Source: Geodermatophilus pulveris (GTDB taxonomy: Bacteria > Actinomycetota > Actinomycetes > Mycobacteriales > Geodermatophilaceae). From it: a DNA stretch of 64,000 bases. Both the position numbers and the translations under genes were made by a program. The notes below the pieces were generated by a model. The model saw only the letters and a program-made list of their open reading frames with translations. It made no database searches and was not told where the DNA came from. Positions 33,957 through 42,209 of this stretch are shown piece by piece (position 1 is the first letter of the stretch; each line of letters begins with the position of its first letter). The stretch spans positions 1 to 64,000 of the forward strand of contig NZ_FZOO01000003.1 in the NCBI RefSeq assembly GCF_900188375.1. Direction: 5' to 3'.

Positions 33957-35111
33957 TCAGCGGCCTGCCGACCCCCGCCAGTCCACGTCCAGTCCACACG
34001 ATTCTGCGAGCAAGGTCTGCGCTGCCGCCCGCGTGCGGTCCTCGGCGCTCGGCCACAGGTGCGAGTAGGTCGACAGGGTGGTCGTCGCCGACGCGTGCCC
34101 GAGGGCCCGCTGCACGGTGACGACGTCGCAGCCGGAGGCGATCAGGCCCGAGGCGTAGAAGTGCCGGAGGTCGTGGAGTCGCAGCCCGGTGATCCCGGCA
34201 GCGGCAGTGGCGGTGGGCCACCGGTGGCCGACGGTGTTCTGGTGAGGCGGGTCCTGGCCGGCTCCGGTGAACGGCCAGCCACCGTCCGGGCAGTACGTGG
34301 CGACGTGCGCCGCCAGCATCTCGACCAGTCCGGGCGCGAGGAAGACGACCCGCTCGCTGCCGTACTTGGGCAACCGGACCTCGACCGCACCGCGGCCGGC
34401 ACGCTGCACCTGGCGTGCCACGGTCAGGGTGCGGCGCAGGAAGTCGACGTCCTCGACCCGGGGGCCGGCGGCCTCGCCGAGCCGGAGGCCGGCGAACGCG
34501 CAGAGCGCGACGAAGGGGCGGAAGGCGTCCTCGGCGGCCTCGAGGACGGTGCCGACCTGGGCCGCGGTGGGCAGCGTCATGGCGGCGCCGGTCCGCCGGC
34601 GACGGGGGAGTGCGACACCGACGCTGGGATCGCTCGGGATCAGCTTGTCCGCAACGGCGCCGCGGATGACGGCGCGCACGTTGTTGACCCGGGTGTGCAC
34701 GGTCCCGGGCGCCAGTCCGCGGTTGACCATGCCCTTCACCCAGCCCTCGACGTGGGATCGGCGCAGCGACCGCAGCGGCACGTCGGCGAAGGGCACGGAG
34801 TCCGCGGCGAGCTTCATGGCAAGGACCGTGCTCGGGGCCCAGACCTGCCGGCTGGACCAGTCGGCGTAGAACTCCGCGACGGTGAGACGGCCGGCGCCAG
34901 GGTCGACGTACGTGCCCCGCGTGATGTGCGCGGTCCGGTCGTCCAGCCAGCGCTGCGCGTCGCGCTTGAGCGCAAAGGCATTCATCACCTGACGGCCCGA
35001 TGGGTCACGGAACTGGGGCCGGTAGCGCAGACCCTCGCCGTCCAGCTCCGTGGGCACCAGGCGGCCGGTGGCCGGGTCCCGGCGACGCCATCGGTCCTGG
35101 ATGCTCGCCAT
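33957..35111 (-). CDS. Tyrosine recombinase (site-specific integrase)
   Basis: A 384-aa phage/ICE-type integrase. An N-terminal AP2-like arm-binding region (about 25-70, RPQFRDPSGRQVM) precedes a SAM-like core-binding domain (about 75-165). The catalytic domain has R210 (CAFAGLRLGEAAG), K249 (LPKYGSER), H313/R316 (RLHDLRHFYASG), H339 (ALGHASATTTL) and nucleophile Y349 (STYSHLW), so it looks active. ATG 35111 is chosen because GGAGGGCGGAG precedes it; an ATG at 35126 would include that site. No excisionase gene is evident nearby. It is transcribed toward attL. Confidence 0.93.
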   Translation of the reverse strand: MASIQDRWRRRDPATGRLVPTELDGEGLRYRPQFRDPSGRQVMNAFALKRDAQRWLDDRTAHITRGTYVDPGAGRLTVAEFYADWSSRQVWAPSTVLAMKLAADSVPFADVPLRSLRRSHVEGWVKGMVNRGLAPGTVHTRVNNVRAVIRGAVADKLIPSDPSVGVALPRRRRTGAAMTLPTAAQVGTVLEAAEDAFRPFVALCAFAGLRLGEAAGPRVEDVDFLRRTLTVARQVQRAGRGAVEVRLPKYGSERVVFLAPGLVEMLAAHVATYCPDGGWPFTGAGQDPPHQNTVGHRWPTATAAAGITGLRLHDLRHFYASGLIASGCDVVTVQRALGHASATTTLSTYSHLWPSAEDRTRAAAQTLLAESCGLDVDWRGSAGR

Positions 35112-35253
35112 GGCTCCGCCCTCCAATCCGCATGGACCTCACCGGGACCGACGCGGCCGAACGTGGTCCGAGGGCCTGACAATGCGCGCCCTGGCGCCGA
35201 CGCCGTCCGCGGAGTTCGACCGCGCGCCGCGCCCGGCCCGGCGGGCAGTCCGG

Positions 35254-35679
35254 TCAGCTTGACGCGACCTCGGGAAGCAGCGTGAACGCCACGACTCGGG
35301 TCGGGCGGACGACCGTGAGATGGCGCCGGTCGAAGGTGGCGATCCGAGCGATGGGCAGGCGCTCGGCGATGGCGACGACCGAGGCATCGGTCCCGCCAAG
35401 CCGGAGGTCCGCATACCGCTCAGCCGGGTCGGCCATGCGTGCGACGTCGGCAGCGGTCAGCTCTGCGAGTTGCAGCCCCGCGGACCGGAAGTCGCCGAGG
35501 AACCGGACCTCAGCATCGGGTCCGCCCCACTCGTCGAGGAGGTGGCACGCCTCCGCCAGCACGGTGGGTGGAACCAGCAGCGCCTCGTCGAGGGTCTCGA
35601 GCAATCGCGCCCCAGCGTCGTGGTTGGTGTCGGCGGTCCGGGCAGCGGCGACGAGGACGTTCGTGTCGACGAGGATCAC
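35254..35679 (-). CDS. PIN-domain toxin (VapC type)
   Basis: A 141-aa PIN-domain ribonuclease. The acidic metal site is intact: D5 (MILVDTNVLV), E43 (LAEACHLL), D98 (GGTDASVVAIAERL) and D117 (IATFDRRHLTVV). VapC toxins cleave tRNA or rRNA when not neutralised by the cognate antitoxin. GTG 35679 overlaps the upstream antitoxin-like gene by 4 nt, the standard coupling of such pairs. Location inside an integrated island fits a stabilisation role. Confidence 0.88.
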   Translation of the reverse strand: MILVDTNVLVAAARTADTNHDAGARLLETLDEALLVPPTVLAEACHLLDEWGGPDAEVRFLGDFRSAGLQLAELTAADVARMADPAERYADLRLGGTDASVVAIAERLPIARIATFDRRHLTVVRPTRVVAFTLLPEVASS

Positions 35680-35936
35680 TCGCGGCTGAAGCCTCGCTGC
35701 AGGTACTCGTCAATGCGGATGGACAGGTCCGCGGGACCACCGTGCACCGGACCGATGAGGTCGAGCTTCGCCCGGGGAGGCCGGGCAGCATCTTCGCCGC
35801 TCGACTGCTTGGACTCCTCGTACGCGCGCACCACATGCAGGCGCTGGCCGGGCCGCACGCCGTGACGGCGCAGCTCGGCGAGCAGCTCGGCTGCATCCTC
35901 GGGGACCGTCAGGTCCCAGCAGTCGGCGGAAGTCAT
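35676..35936 (-). CDS. Probable VapB-type antitoxin
   Basis: An 86-aa protein from ATG 35936. The N-terminal half (LTVPEDAAELLAELRRHGVR, then PGQRLHVV) reads like an AbrB/Phd-type DNA-binding antitoxin with a strand-helix start. The C-terminal half (RAKLDLIGPVHGGPADLSIR, then IDEYLQRGFSRE) is the usual antitoxin tail ending in EYLxRGF. The 4-nt overlap with the PIN toxin supports the pairing. It lies upstream of the toxin, as expected for autoregulated TA operons. Confidence 0.8.
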   Translation of the reverse strand: MTSADCWDLTVPEDAAELLAELRRHGVRPGQRLHVVRAYEESKQSSGEDAARPPRAKLDLIGPVHGGPADLSIRIDEYLQRGFSRE

Positions 35937-36637
35937 GATCACAGGGTGTCGGATCCTCGGACAACGAACCCCGGTCGCGGAGCCGCTCCCTCTGCGTAGG
36001 TATGCCGGCTGGCGGGGGTCGCCGGAAGGGCGCTGCGCGGCCCTCCGGGTGGGCCCCCGGCCCACCCTTCCCCCGACTCACCCCAGCCGGCCCGGAAGCG
36101 GTTAGCGGGAGCTGGCTGGGAAGTGAGCACCCGTCGCACCCCGGCAGTTCCGCTTGGGATCGTCGTGCGGGACAGGGCTGCGGATCGGCGGGCGAGCCGT
36201 GATGCGAATCGCCCATCGCGGCCCAGTCAAGGGACACCGCGACGGTGCGATGCCGCCGTCCTCGTCCCCGCCTGTCATAGTCGCTCGAGCGTCAGTCCCA
36301 CCGCGGCGAACCGACCCCCATCCAGGTCGGCCGACGATGGATGGTCGAGCGGACTGGCTCCTGGCTCAACGACTTGCGCTGATTCCGCCGCACCGAACGC
36401 CGTCAAGCCCGCTTCGACGCACCTCGCGTTGCCTGCTGCAATTGTCACTTTCCGTGCGCCATGCCGCGCCGCCTGGCGCCTTCCCCATGGGATGACCGGC
36501 CAGAGTTGCAACGGATCCGCCGACCTGCTGGCAGAGGCTCAGGTCCGGCAGGGCGCCTCGACCTCGAACACCGGCGGAAGGAGTCGCAGTTCCTGCTCAG
36601 TGAAGTCGCGGTCCGCTGCCCTGCAGATGTCGTCGTA
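35937..36637. other. Gene-poor stretch of the island
   Basis: About 700 bp between the antitoxin start and the WD40 remnant. Open frames exist on both strands, but their translations have no recognisable domain and irregular composition. A minus-strand frame at 36275-36511 looks somewhat protein-like but has no clear start signal. I see no RNA gene. The composition is less GC-biased than the flanking chromosome. Confidence 0.4.
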
Positions 36638-37105
36638 TCAGCCTTGTGCGGTGATCGCAATAGTCTGCGGTAACTGGTCGTCGGTTCCGTCGACGTGCAT
36701 CCACACTTCGGCTGCGCGGAGATCGAACGCGGTGGCGGAGTGCAGTGCCATGGATCCAGCCGCTGCGTTCCGGGACAGGTGCCAGGAGTGGAGGTTCTCG
36801 CCTGCGCCCGATCCGACGGTCAGTAGGTACCCGTCAGGAGTGGATGCAACTACTCCCTCACCGTCCGGCGCGATGATCCGGTTGAGCATCCGCCGCTCAT
36901 CTGTGTCCCAGACCTGCACAGTGGCGTCTGCGGCTGCGAGTGCGAGCCGGGCGCCTGACTCGTCCATGATCGCGTCCTGCGATCCGCTACTCACTGACAC
37001 GGGAAGAGTGGATACGTGGCGCCTCTCCCGGGTGCTCCATGTCTCGATAACGCCACTCGGGGTAGCGAACGCGACCTCATCGTGTTGGGGTCGGATGCCC
37101 ATCAT
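36638..37105 (-). pseudogene. WD40-repeat protein, C-terminal remnant
   Basis: Up to 155 residues from a possible ATG at 37105. Two WD40-like blades are visible: VAFATPSGVIETWSTRERRH and GARLALAAADATVQVWDTDE, with a weaker third around YLLTVGSGAGENLHSWHL. WD40 propellers need about seven blades, so this is the tail of a larger scaffold protein. The N-terminal part is missing where the XRE promoter region begins, which suggests truncation by an insertion or rearrangement. It ends at 36638 with ITAQG. It may still be expressed but cannot form a full propeller. Confidence 0.55.
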
Positions 37106-37138
37106 CTGTGCCGCTGGACGTCCAGAAGACGCCGCGAG

Positions 37139-37178
37139 GTCAAGAGTACTTGACTTCTTGTCCGATAAACCATACTTT
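37139..37178 (+). promoter_or_regulatory. Sigma-A promoter with operator-like inverted repeat for the XRE gene
   Basis: TTGACT (37150-37155) and TACTTT (37173-37178) are separated by 17 bp, a near-consensus housekeeping promoter. The inverted repeat GTCAAG-AGTA-CTTGAC (37139-37154) overlaps the -35 box and is a good autoregulatory operator candidate for the XRE protein that starts 6 nt after the -10 box. Confidence 0.7.
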
Positions 37179-37184
37179 GCAGGT

Positions 37185-37436
37185 GTGGGGCGGGCGTCAG
37201 CGAATGGGCGACGCAACGCGGTGCGCCGGGCTCGGCTGCTGGCCGAGCTGACCCAGGCCGAGCTGGCTGCCAGTGCCGAGGTCACCCGGCAGACGATCGT
37301 GGCGGTGGAGGCCGGAAACTACGCGCCCTCGGTGTATCTGGCGCTGGCCATCGCCGAGCGGTTGGGCAGCACTGTGGAGGAACTGTTCGGGCAGCCGGCG
37401 ACCACCAGCGCCGGCGACGTCCAGGGGGATGGGTGA
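37185..37436 (+). CDS. XRE-family transcriptional regulator
   Basis: An 83-aa regulator. It carries the compact HTH typical of small XRE proteins: NAVRRARLLAELTQAELAAS, AEVTRQTIVAVEAGNYAPSV, then YLALAIAERLGSTVEELFG. GTG 37185 starts 6 nt after TACTTT, so the message is probably leaderless. Its stop overlaps the following membrane-protein gene by 4 nt (GTGA). XRE/small-membrane-protein pairs are common in actinobacteria and Firmicutes; the membrane protein may modulate the regulator. Confidence 0.88.
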   Translation: MGRASANGRRNAVRRARLLAELTQAELAASAEVTRQTIVAVEAGNYAPSVYLALAIAERLGSTVEELFGQPATTSAGDVQGDG

Positions 37437-37957
37437 GAGTGGTGAATGCAGATGGCGCAGATGGCTGGTTCGTGCGGGCCGCCGCGGTCATCGGCGACCT
37501 GAGCAACCCCTTCTACCGGGAGGAACGCCAGCGCGACGTCTGGAACGAGGCCTCCGCCGTCGCCCTGCAGGTCCTGCTGTGGATGAGCTGGCTGGCCGCC
37601 ACCGCGGCGGTGTGGATCATCGGCGCCCCCGCCGTGCCCTACGCCTGGGCCATGATCGCGATCATCGCGATCGCCGTCTGGATCGCGGTCCTCTACGCCC
37701 GCAGCCTCGGCGTGGACGCGACCGATTCGCGGTGGATCCGGTGGCCGCGGATGATCCCCTACCTGGCGTTGCTGGGACTGTTCTCGGTGGGTCTGCTACT
37801 GGCCTCCGAGGACCTACTACAGGCGGCCGAGAGCTACCCGTCCCTCATCAGGGGATTCGTCCAGGGGGCTGTCGTCGGAGCGCCGCTCGGGCTAGCGGCT
37901 CTCGTGGTGGGACTGCTGCTGGACCTCAAGCGGTCCCGAGCCCGCAAGAGAAGGTGA
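37433..37957 (+). CDS. Small membrane protein paired with XRE regulator
   Basis: A 174-aa protein with four likely transmembrane helices: VALQVLLWMSWLAATAAVWI, YAWAMIAIIAIAVWIAVLYA, MIPYLALLGLFSVGLLLA and GAVVGAPLGLAALVVGLLLD, with a basic tail (KRSRARKRR). The family is not recognised. The GTG start overlaps the XRE stop by 4 nt, so the pair is coupled and controlled by the promoter at 37139-37178. The short N-terminal part (LSNPFYREERQRDVWNEA) would be cytosolic. A regulatory or stress-sensing role is inferred from the pairing only. Confidence 0.72.
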   Translation: MRVVNADGADGWFVRAAAVIGDLSNPFYREERQRDVWNEASAVALQVLLWMSWLAATAAVWIIGAPAVPYAWAMIAIIAIAVWIAVLYARSLGVDATDSRWIRWPRMIPYLALLGLFSVGLLLASEDLLQAAESYPSLIRGFVQGAVVGAPLGLAALVVGLLLDLKRSRARKRR

Positions 37958-38060
37958 GCGACGAGCTCGGGGATGTGGCGCCGCAGACCTCATGTCCCCG
38001 GAGGGCGTCGGCGAGCGCCAGCGAACCCGGCTCGCCCACCGCGGTGGACAGGGGCGACCG

Positions 38061-38302
38061 CTACGGGATCAGCGCAGGTGCGGGATCACCTCCCTGGCTG
38101 GGCAGCGGGTTGATCATCCGGAAGAACAGGCGCGCGATCGGCTGGTCAAGCACCGGACGATCGTGAAGGCGAGCGGCAGGTCGGGGTCGTAGCGGCCGGT
38201 TCTCAGGGCGTTGACGGTCTGACGGGACACGTCGAGCCGGTCGGCGAGGTGGGCCTGGCTCCACCGACGGGCGGCGCGTAGTTCGCGCAGAAGCTTGCGC
38301 AT
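38061..38302 (-). pseudogene. XRE-family regulator with a frameshift
   Basis: The minus-strand frame from ATG 38302 reads MRKLLRELRAARRWSQAHLA, DRLDVSRQTVNALRTGRYDP, DLPLAFTIVR, an almost perfect small XRE protein. It then shifts into unrelated RCLTSRSRACSSG and stops at 38114. In the neighbouring frame the expected tail continues as VLDQPIARLFFRMINPLPSQ down to 38061. One missing base near 38151-38156 explains this. It could be decay, a sequencing error at a G/C run, or, less likely, programmed frameshifting. Confidence 0.7.
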
Positions 38303-38681
38303 CAGGCCTTCCCGGCGTGGACGGCTCGCACTCCCAGCGAGGCCAGCACTTCACCGGCCGAGCTGAGCGACATGCCTCTGCTGGGGCTCCACCAGTTGGG
38401 CCGCGGCCAGCAGCCCGGCGACCAGCAGCAGCACCCGCACAGCAAGGCCCACGGCCAGCGCCTGCAGCTGGAGCAGGCGCTGGTACTCATCAGCGCGCCG
38501 CAGGCTGCGGACCTCCGCCCACCTGCCCAGGCCCCCGGCGGCGAGCACCAACACCCCTCACACCAGGGTTCCGGCGTTCGGCCTCGGATCGGGGAAGACG
38601 CTCATCGCCACCAGCGCCCCCCCCCATGACCACCCCGACCGGCAGCGCATCCCGCCACGCGGCCCCAGGTGCGCTGCACAT
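38302..38681 (-). pseudogene. Decayed small membrane protein upstream of the broken XRE gene
   Basis: Pieces of one membrane protein lie in different minus-strand frames: RDALPVGVVMGGG, then ALVAMSVFPDPRPNAGTLV after a frameshift at a G9 run, then an in-frame TGA, then LVLAAGGLGRWAEVRSLRRA, DEYQRLLQLQALAVGLAVRV and LLLVAGLLAAAQLVEPQQ. A further shift leads into GMSLSSAGEVLASLGVRAVH ending at 38302. The DE-Q-L-QLQA segment between two helices and the position before an XRE gene match known membrane/XRE pairs. One stop and two frameshifts make it a pseudogene. Confidence 0.6.
38617..38625. repeat. C9/G9 homopolymer tract at a frameshift point
   Basis: Nine consecutive Cs (Gs on the coding minus strand) lie exactly where the reading frame of the decayed membrane protein changes. 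A tract of 8 or 11 would join the two frames. Such tracts slip during replication and are also error-prone in sequencing. Confidence 0.6.
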
Positions 38682-38742
38682 CGCTGCGGCTGTCCGTGTT
38701 GGATCCAGGTCCTGACATCACCCGCAGGGGCCGCCGACCTCC

Positions 38743-38994
38743 CTACTCCGTGCGGTAGGTGAGGAGAGCAGCGTCTGGCCCGAGGCGGCGGGCTCCAACG
38801 TGAGTCGCCGCTATGGCTTGTTGCGTCCCGCTCGTTGCTTGGGCGACCGAGTCCCGTTGCCACACGCGTCCCGACGCGCCGTACTCGTGGAAGTCCTCGT
38901 GCAGCAGAGACAGGAGCTGCTGCGGGTCGTTGCGCACGTGCGGTTCGAGTAGGAGCCACTCCAGCCTGACGACCTCGGCCAGTTCCTCGTCCAT
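38743..38994 (-). pseudogene. DUF4440/NTF2-like protein, truncated
   Basis: An 83-aa frame from ATG 38994: MDEELAEVVRLEWLLLEPHV, RNDPQQLLSLLHEDFHEYGA, SGRVWQRDSVAQ, ending in LGPDAALLTYRTE. This is the first two thirds of a DUF4440-type NTF2-like fold, which normally continues with a SSLW-x-x-x-xGxWR-x-x-FHQGT segment. The stop at 38743 removes those last strands. It is therefore probably nonfunctional, though a natural short variant cannot be excluded. No ligand or partner is suggested by context. Confidence 0.6.
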
Positions 38995-39286
38995 GACGAG
39001 CACGCTAGGAGCGGCTTCGCAAGGTCGCGGCGGTGTCCCGGTGGCCGAACCCGCTACGGCCACGTCGGCGCGGTTCGCGTCCCCGTGGCGCCAGCGTCCG
39101 CTCCAGCCGAGCCCAGCATGACGACGTTCGCTCACACGCTCCTGCAAGGGGCTGCGCAGCCGAGCGGTGCGGACCCCAGGTCGGCTGTCTGCGGGTCCAG
39201 GGTGCATCTGCCGACTGGGCTCCGGGTGCGGTGGGGGTCGCCTGGGTGGTGTCGGTCCAGGGGCGCGGCCTCACTGTCGGGTCCGC

Positions 39287-39292
39287 TAGCGT
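39287..39292 (+). promoter_or_regulatory. Probable -10 element of the island two-component operon (TAGCGT)
   Basis: TAGCGT ends 8 nt before the kinase GTG at 39301, with no Shine-Dalgarno between. The identical hexamer precedes the ABC ATPase at 41298-41303, 6 nt before its GTG, so both genes may be read from leaderless messages. Confidence 0.4.
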
Positions 39293-39300
39293 GGCGGTTC

Positions 39301-40581
39301 GTGACGGACCTGGAGCGTCCTGACGACGGCTGGGAGCGGCCCGGGCCCGCGCTCGCGCAGCGGCGTACCGACGTCCGCGTCGGTCTTGCCCTGGCCGTGG
39401 CGACCGTGGCGAGTGTCGAGCTCGCGCGCAGCGCCGGCCTCGCGCTGCCGACGTCGCCCGGGCTCGCGGAGCAGGTGGTGTGGGCGCTGGCCGTGTCGCT
39501 GCCGCTGTGCGTTCGCCGCGTGCACCCCCTCGGCGTCCTCGTCGTGGTCGCGGTGGTGTTCATCGCGCTGCAGGCGCGAGGTGTGATCGAGGGCTTCATG
39601 ACGTCGGTGTGTCTCTTCACCGCCCTGTACACGGCCGGCGCCTGGGCCCAGGACCGCCGCGCGGCGAACGCGGTGCGCCTCGTCGTCGTGGTCTCGATGT
39701 TCGCCTGGCTCGTGATCTCGCTGACCGCGACGCCCTGGCAGGAGCTGCTGGCCGACGACGGCGAGCGCTCGGGATCGATCGACCCCCGGGTCGCCAACCT
39801 GCTCTACGGCGTGGGGCTCAACGTCTTCTACTTCGTCGGGGCCTGGCGCTTCGGGGACGCGGCCTGGCGCGACGCGCGCAGTCGCGCCGAGCTCGAACAG
39901 CGCAACGAGGAGCTGCGGCGCGAGCGGGAGGAGCGGGCCCGCCGTGCGGTGCTCGACGAACGTGTCCGCATCGCGCGGGAGTTGCACGACGTGGTCGCTC
40001 ACCACGTCAGCACGATGGGTGTGCAGGCAGGCGCGGCGCGGCGCGTCCTCGACGTCGATCCGGCGGCCGCCCGCCGGGCGATCGGCGCGGTCGAGGCCAG
40101 CAGCCGCACGGCCGTGGAGGAGATGCGCCGGCTGGTCGGCGTCCTCCGCGAGGGGGACGGCGCCGTGGAGCCGCCGCCCGATCTCGGCCGCCTCGATGAG
40201 CTGGTCCGCGCCGGGCGTCCGGGCCTGGAGGTGGACGCCCGCGTGCTCGGCGAGCCCCGCCCGCTGCCACCCTCGGCGTCGGTGAGCGCGTACCGGGTGG
40301 TGCAGGAGGCGCTGACCAACGTCGTCCGGCACTCCGGCGCGTGCCGCGCGTCGGTGCGGCTGCGCTGGCTCGACGACGCCCTGGAGGTCGAGGTCGTCGA
40401 CGACGGCCGCGGCGGCGCGGGCGACGCCGGCGGCCACGGGGGTGGCCTCGGCCTCGTCGGCATGCGCGAGCGCGTCGACCTGCACGGTGGTCAGCTGGAC
40501 GTCGGTACGCGGCCGGAGGGCGGATGGCGCGTGCGGGCGCGGTTTCCGCTCAACGGCGCAGGAACGGCCGCGGCGCCGTGA
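39301..40581 (+). CDS. NarL-type sensor histidine kinase (DesK-like layout)
   Basis: A 426-aa kinase. Four or five transmembrane helices occupy about residues 22-190 ([64 protein letters not shown]). A coiled Glu/Arg linker leads to the HisKA_3 helix with H229 in [15 protein letters not shown]. The HATPase has [22 protein letters not shown] and [19 protein letters not shown] 39301 is supported by the -10 TAGCGT and by the overlap arrangement downstream. It overlaps its response regulator by 4 nt, and both are followed by a NatAB-like transporter. Confidence 0.93.
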   Translation: MTDLERPDDGWERPGPALAQRRTDVRVGLALAVATVASVELARSAGLALPTSPGLAEQVVWALAVSLPLCVRRVHPLGVLVVVAVVFIALQARGVIEGFMTSVCLFTALYTAGAWAQDRRAANAVRLVVVVSMFAWLVISLTATPWQELLADDGERSGSIDPRVANLLYGVGLNVFYFVGAWRFGDAAWRDARSRAELEQRNEELRREREERARRAVLDERVRIARELHDVVAHHVSTMGVQAGAARRVLDVDPAAARRAIGAVEASSRTAVEEMRRLVGVLREGDGAVEPPPDLGRLDELVRAGRPGLEVDARVLGEPRPLPPSASVSAYRVVQEALTNVVRHSGACRASVRLRWLDDALEVEVVDDGRGGAGDAGGHGGGLGLVGMRERVDLHGGQLDVGTRPEGGWRVRARFPLNGAGTAAAP

Positions 40582-41249
40582 CCGTGCGGGTGCTGCTCGT
40601 CGATGACCAGGACCTCGTGCGCGCCGGGTTCGGCATGATCCTCGGGGTCGAGCCCGACCTCCAGGTCGTCGGTGAGGCGGCCGACGGGGCCGGCGCCGTC
40701 CGCGCGGCACGCGAGCTCGCGCCGGACGTCGTCCTCATGGACGTGCAGATGCCCGGCACCGACGGCCTCACCGCCACGCGCGAGGTCGTGGCCACGACGG
40801 ACTCCGCGGTGGTCATCCTCACGACCTTCGACCGCGACGACTACCTGTTCGCGGCGCTGGAGGCCGGCGCGTCGGGCTTCCTCCTGAAGAACGCCGTCCC
40901 GGAGGACCTCGTCGCCGCCGTCCGGCTCGTCGCCGCCGGGGAAGCCCTGCTCGCGCCCGCGGTGACGCGGCGGGTCATCGAGCGGTTCGCGCAGCGGCCC
41001 GGCCGCGCCGCCCGGCCCGACCTGCTCGCCGGGCTCACCGAGCGCGAGCGCGAGGTGCTCACACTGGTGGCGCGCGGGGAGTCCAACGCCGAGATCGCCC
41101 AGCGGCTCGTGCTGGGCGAGGCGACGGTGAAGACCCACGTGTCCCGGGTGCTCGCGAAACTCGGTCTCCGCGACCGGGTGCAGGCCGTCGTGCACGCCTA
41201 CGAGACCGGCCTGGTGCAGCCGGGGGAGTTCCCTCCGCCGCGAGGCTGA
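40578..41249 (+). CDS. NarL/FixJ-family response regulator
   Basis: A 223-aa regulator coupled to the preceding kinase by a GTGA overlap. The receiver has [17 protein letters not shown], phospho-acceptor D55 in [25 protein letters not shown] and the Lys in [12 protein letters not shown]. The LuxR-type HTH is [20 protein letters not shown] followed by [16 protein letters not shown]. It probably controls the transporter genes that begin 60 bp downstream. Confidence 0.94.
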   Translation: MTVRVLLVDDQDLVRAGFGMILGVEPDLQVVGEAADGAGAVRAARELAPDVVLMDVQMPGTDGLTATREVVATTDSAVVILTTFDRDDYLFAALEAGASGFLLKNAVPEDLVAAVRLVAAGEALLAPAVTRRVIERFAQRPGRAARPDLLAGLTEREREVLTLVARGESNAEIAQRLVLGEATVKTHVSRVLAKLGLRDRVQAVVHAYETGLVQPGEFPPPRG

Positions 41250-41309
41250 CAGCGCCGATCCGCCCCGCGGCGGACGCGCGGGGTGTGTGCCGTTCCCTAG
41301 CGTCGAGGC

Positions 41310-42209
41310 GTGCTGGAGCTCAGGGGAGTGACCAAGCGCTTCGGGTCCACAACGGCGCTGGACGACGTGTCGTTCGCCGTCCGGCCGGGGCGCATGACGG
41401 GGTTCGTGGGCGCCAACGGCGCCGGCAAGACGACCGCGATGCGCGTCGTCCTCGGCGTCGTCCCCGAGGACGCCGGTCACGTGCTGTGGCGGGGGAGCCC
41501 GCTCGACCTCACCTCACGCAGCAGCTTCGGCTACATGCCGGAGGAGCGCGGGCTCTATCCGAAGATGACGCTGCTGGAGCAGCTCGCCTTCTTCGCCCGC
41601 CTACACGGCCTCGGCTCGGAGGAGGGCCGGCGCCGGGGACGCGAACTACTCCAGGAGCTCGGCCTCGGCGACCGTGAGGGCGACCGGCTGGAGTCGCTGT
41701 CGCTCGGCAACCAGCAGCGCGTGCAGATCGCGGCGGCGCTCGTGCACGAGCCGGAGCTGCTCGTGCTCGACGAGCCCTTCAGCGGACTGGACCCCCTCGC
41801 GGTCGACGCGATGGCCGCGATGCTCCGCCGCCGTGCGGCTGCCGGTGTGCCCGTGCTGTTCTCCAGCCACCAGCTCGACCTGGTCGAGCGGCTCTGCGAC
41901 GACCTCGTCGTCCTCGACCACGGCCGGGTGGTCGCGGCCGGGCCGGCCGACGACATCCGCCGGGACCGCACCCCCCTGCGCTACCGCGTGGTCGTCGAGC
42001 CCGACGCCGGCTTCCTGCGCGAAGAAGGACTGCGGGTCCTCGACGTCGACGGCGCCCGGGCGCTCATCGAGCTCGAGCCCGAGGCCGCCGGCGACCTCGT
42101 CGCGGCCGAGCAGCGCCTGCTCGCCCGGCTCACCCGGGCCGGCGCCGTCCGCGAGTTCCGGCCCGTCGTCCCCACGCTGTCCGAGATCTTCCGGGAGGTC
42201 GTCCGATGA
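41310..42209 (+). CDS. ABC transporter ATP-binding protein (NatA-like)
   Basis: A 299-aa ATPase. Walker A is VGANGAGKTTAM, Walker B LLVLDEPFSGLDPL and the H-loop LFSSHQLDLVERL. The signature is LSLGNQQRVQIAAALV, a natural variant of LSGGQ seen in NatA-type sodium-exporter ATPases. The C-terminal 80 residues form a DUF4162-like domain ending VVPTLSEIFREVV. GTG 41310 has TAGCGT 6 nt upstream. It is coupled by ATGA to the permease. NatA/NatB pairs export Na+ or toxic compounds; control by the adjacent two-component system is likely. Confidence 0.93.
   Translation: MLELRGVTKRFGSTTALDDVSFAVRPGRMTGFVGANGAGKTTAMRVVLGVVPEDAGHVLWRGSPLDLTSRSSFGYMPEERGLYPKMTLLEQLAFFARLHGLGSEEGRRRGRELLQELGLGDREGDRLESLSLGNQQRVQIAAALVHEPELLVLDEPFSGLDPLAVDAMAAMLRRRAAAGVPVLFSSHQLDLVERLCDDLVVLDHGRVVAAGPADDIRRDRTPLRYRVVVEPDAGFLREEGLRVLDVDGARALIELEPEAAGDLVAAEQRLLARLTRAGAVREFRPVVPTLSEIFREVVR

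Noticed and set aside
36275-36511. Minus-strand frame of 78 codons in the island
   Set aside because: Part of it looks protein-like, but there is no ribosome site, no recognisable domain and no coupling to neighbours.
36123-37184. In-frame upstream extension of the XRE regulator
   Set aside because: The upstream part has no domain and runs through a near-consensus promoter; the regulator starts naturally at GTG 37185.
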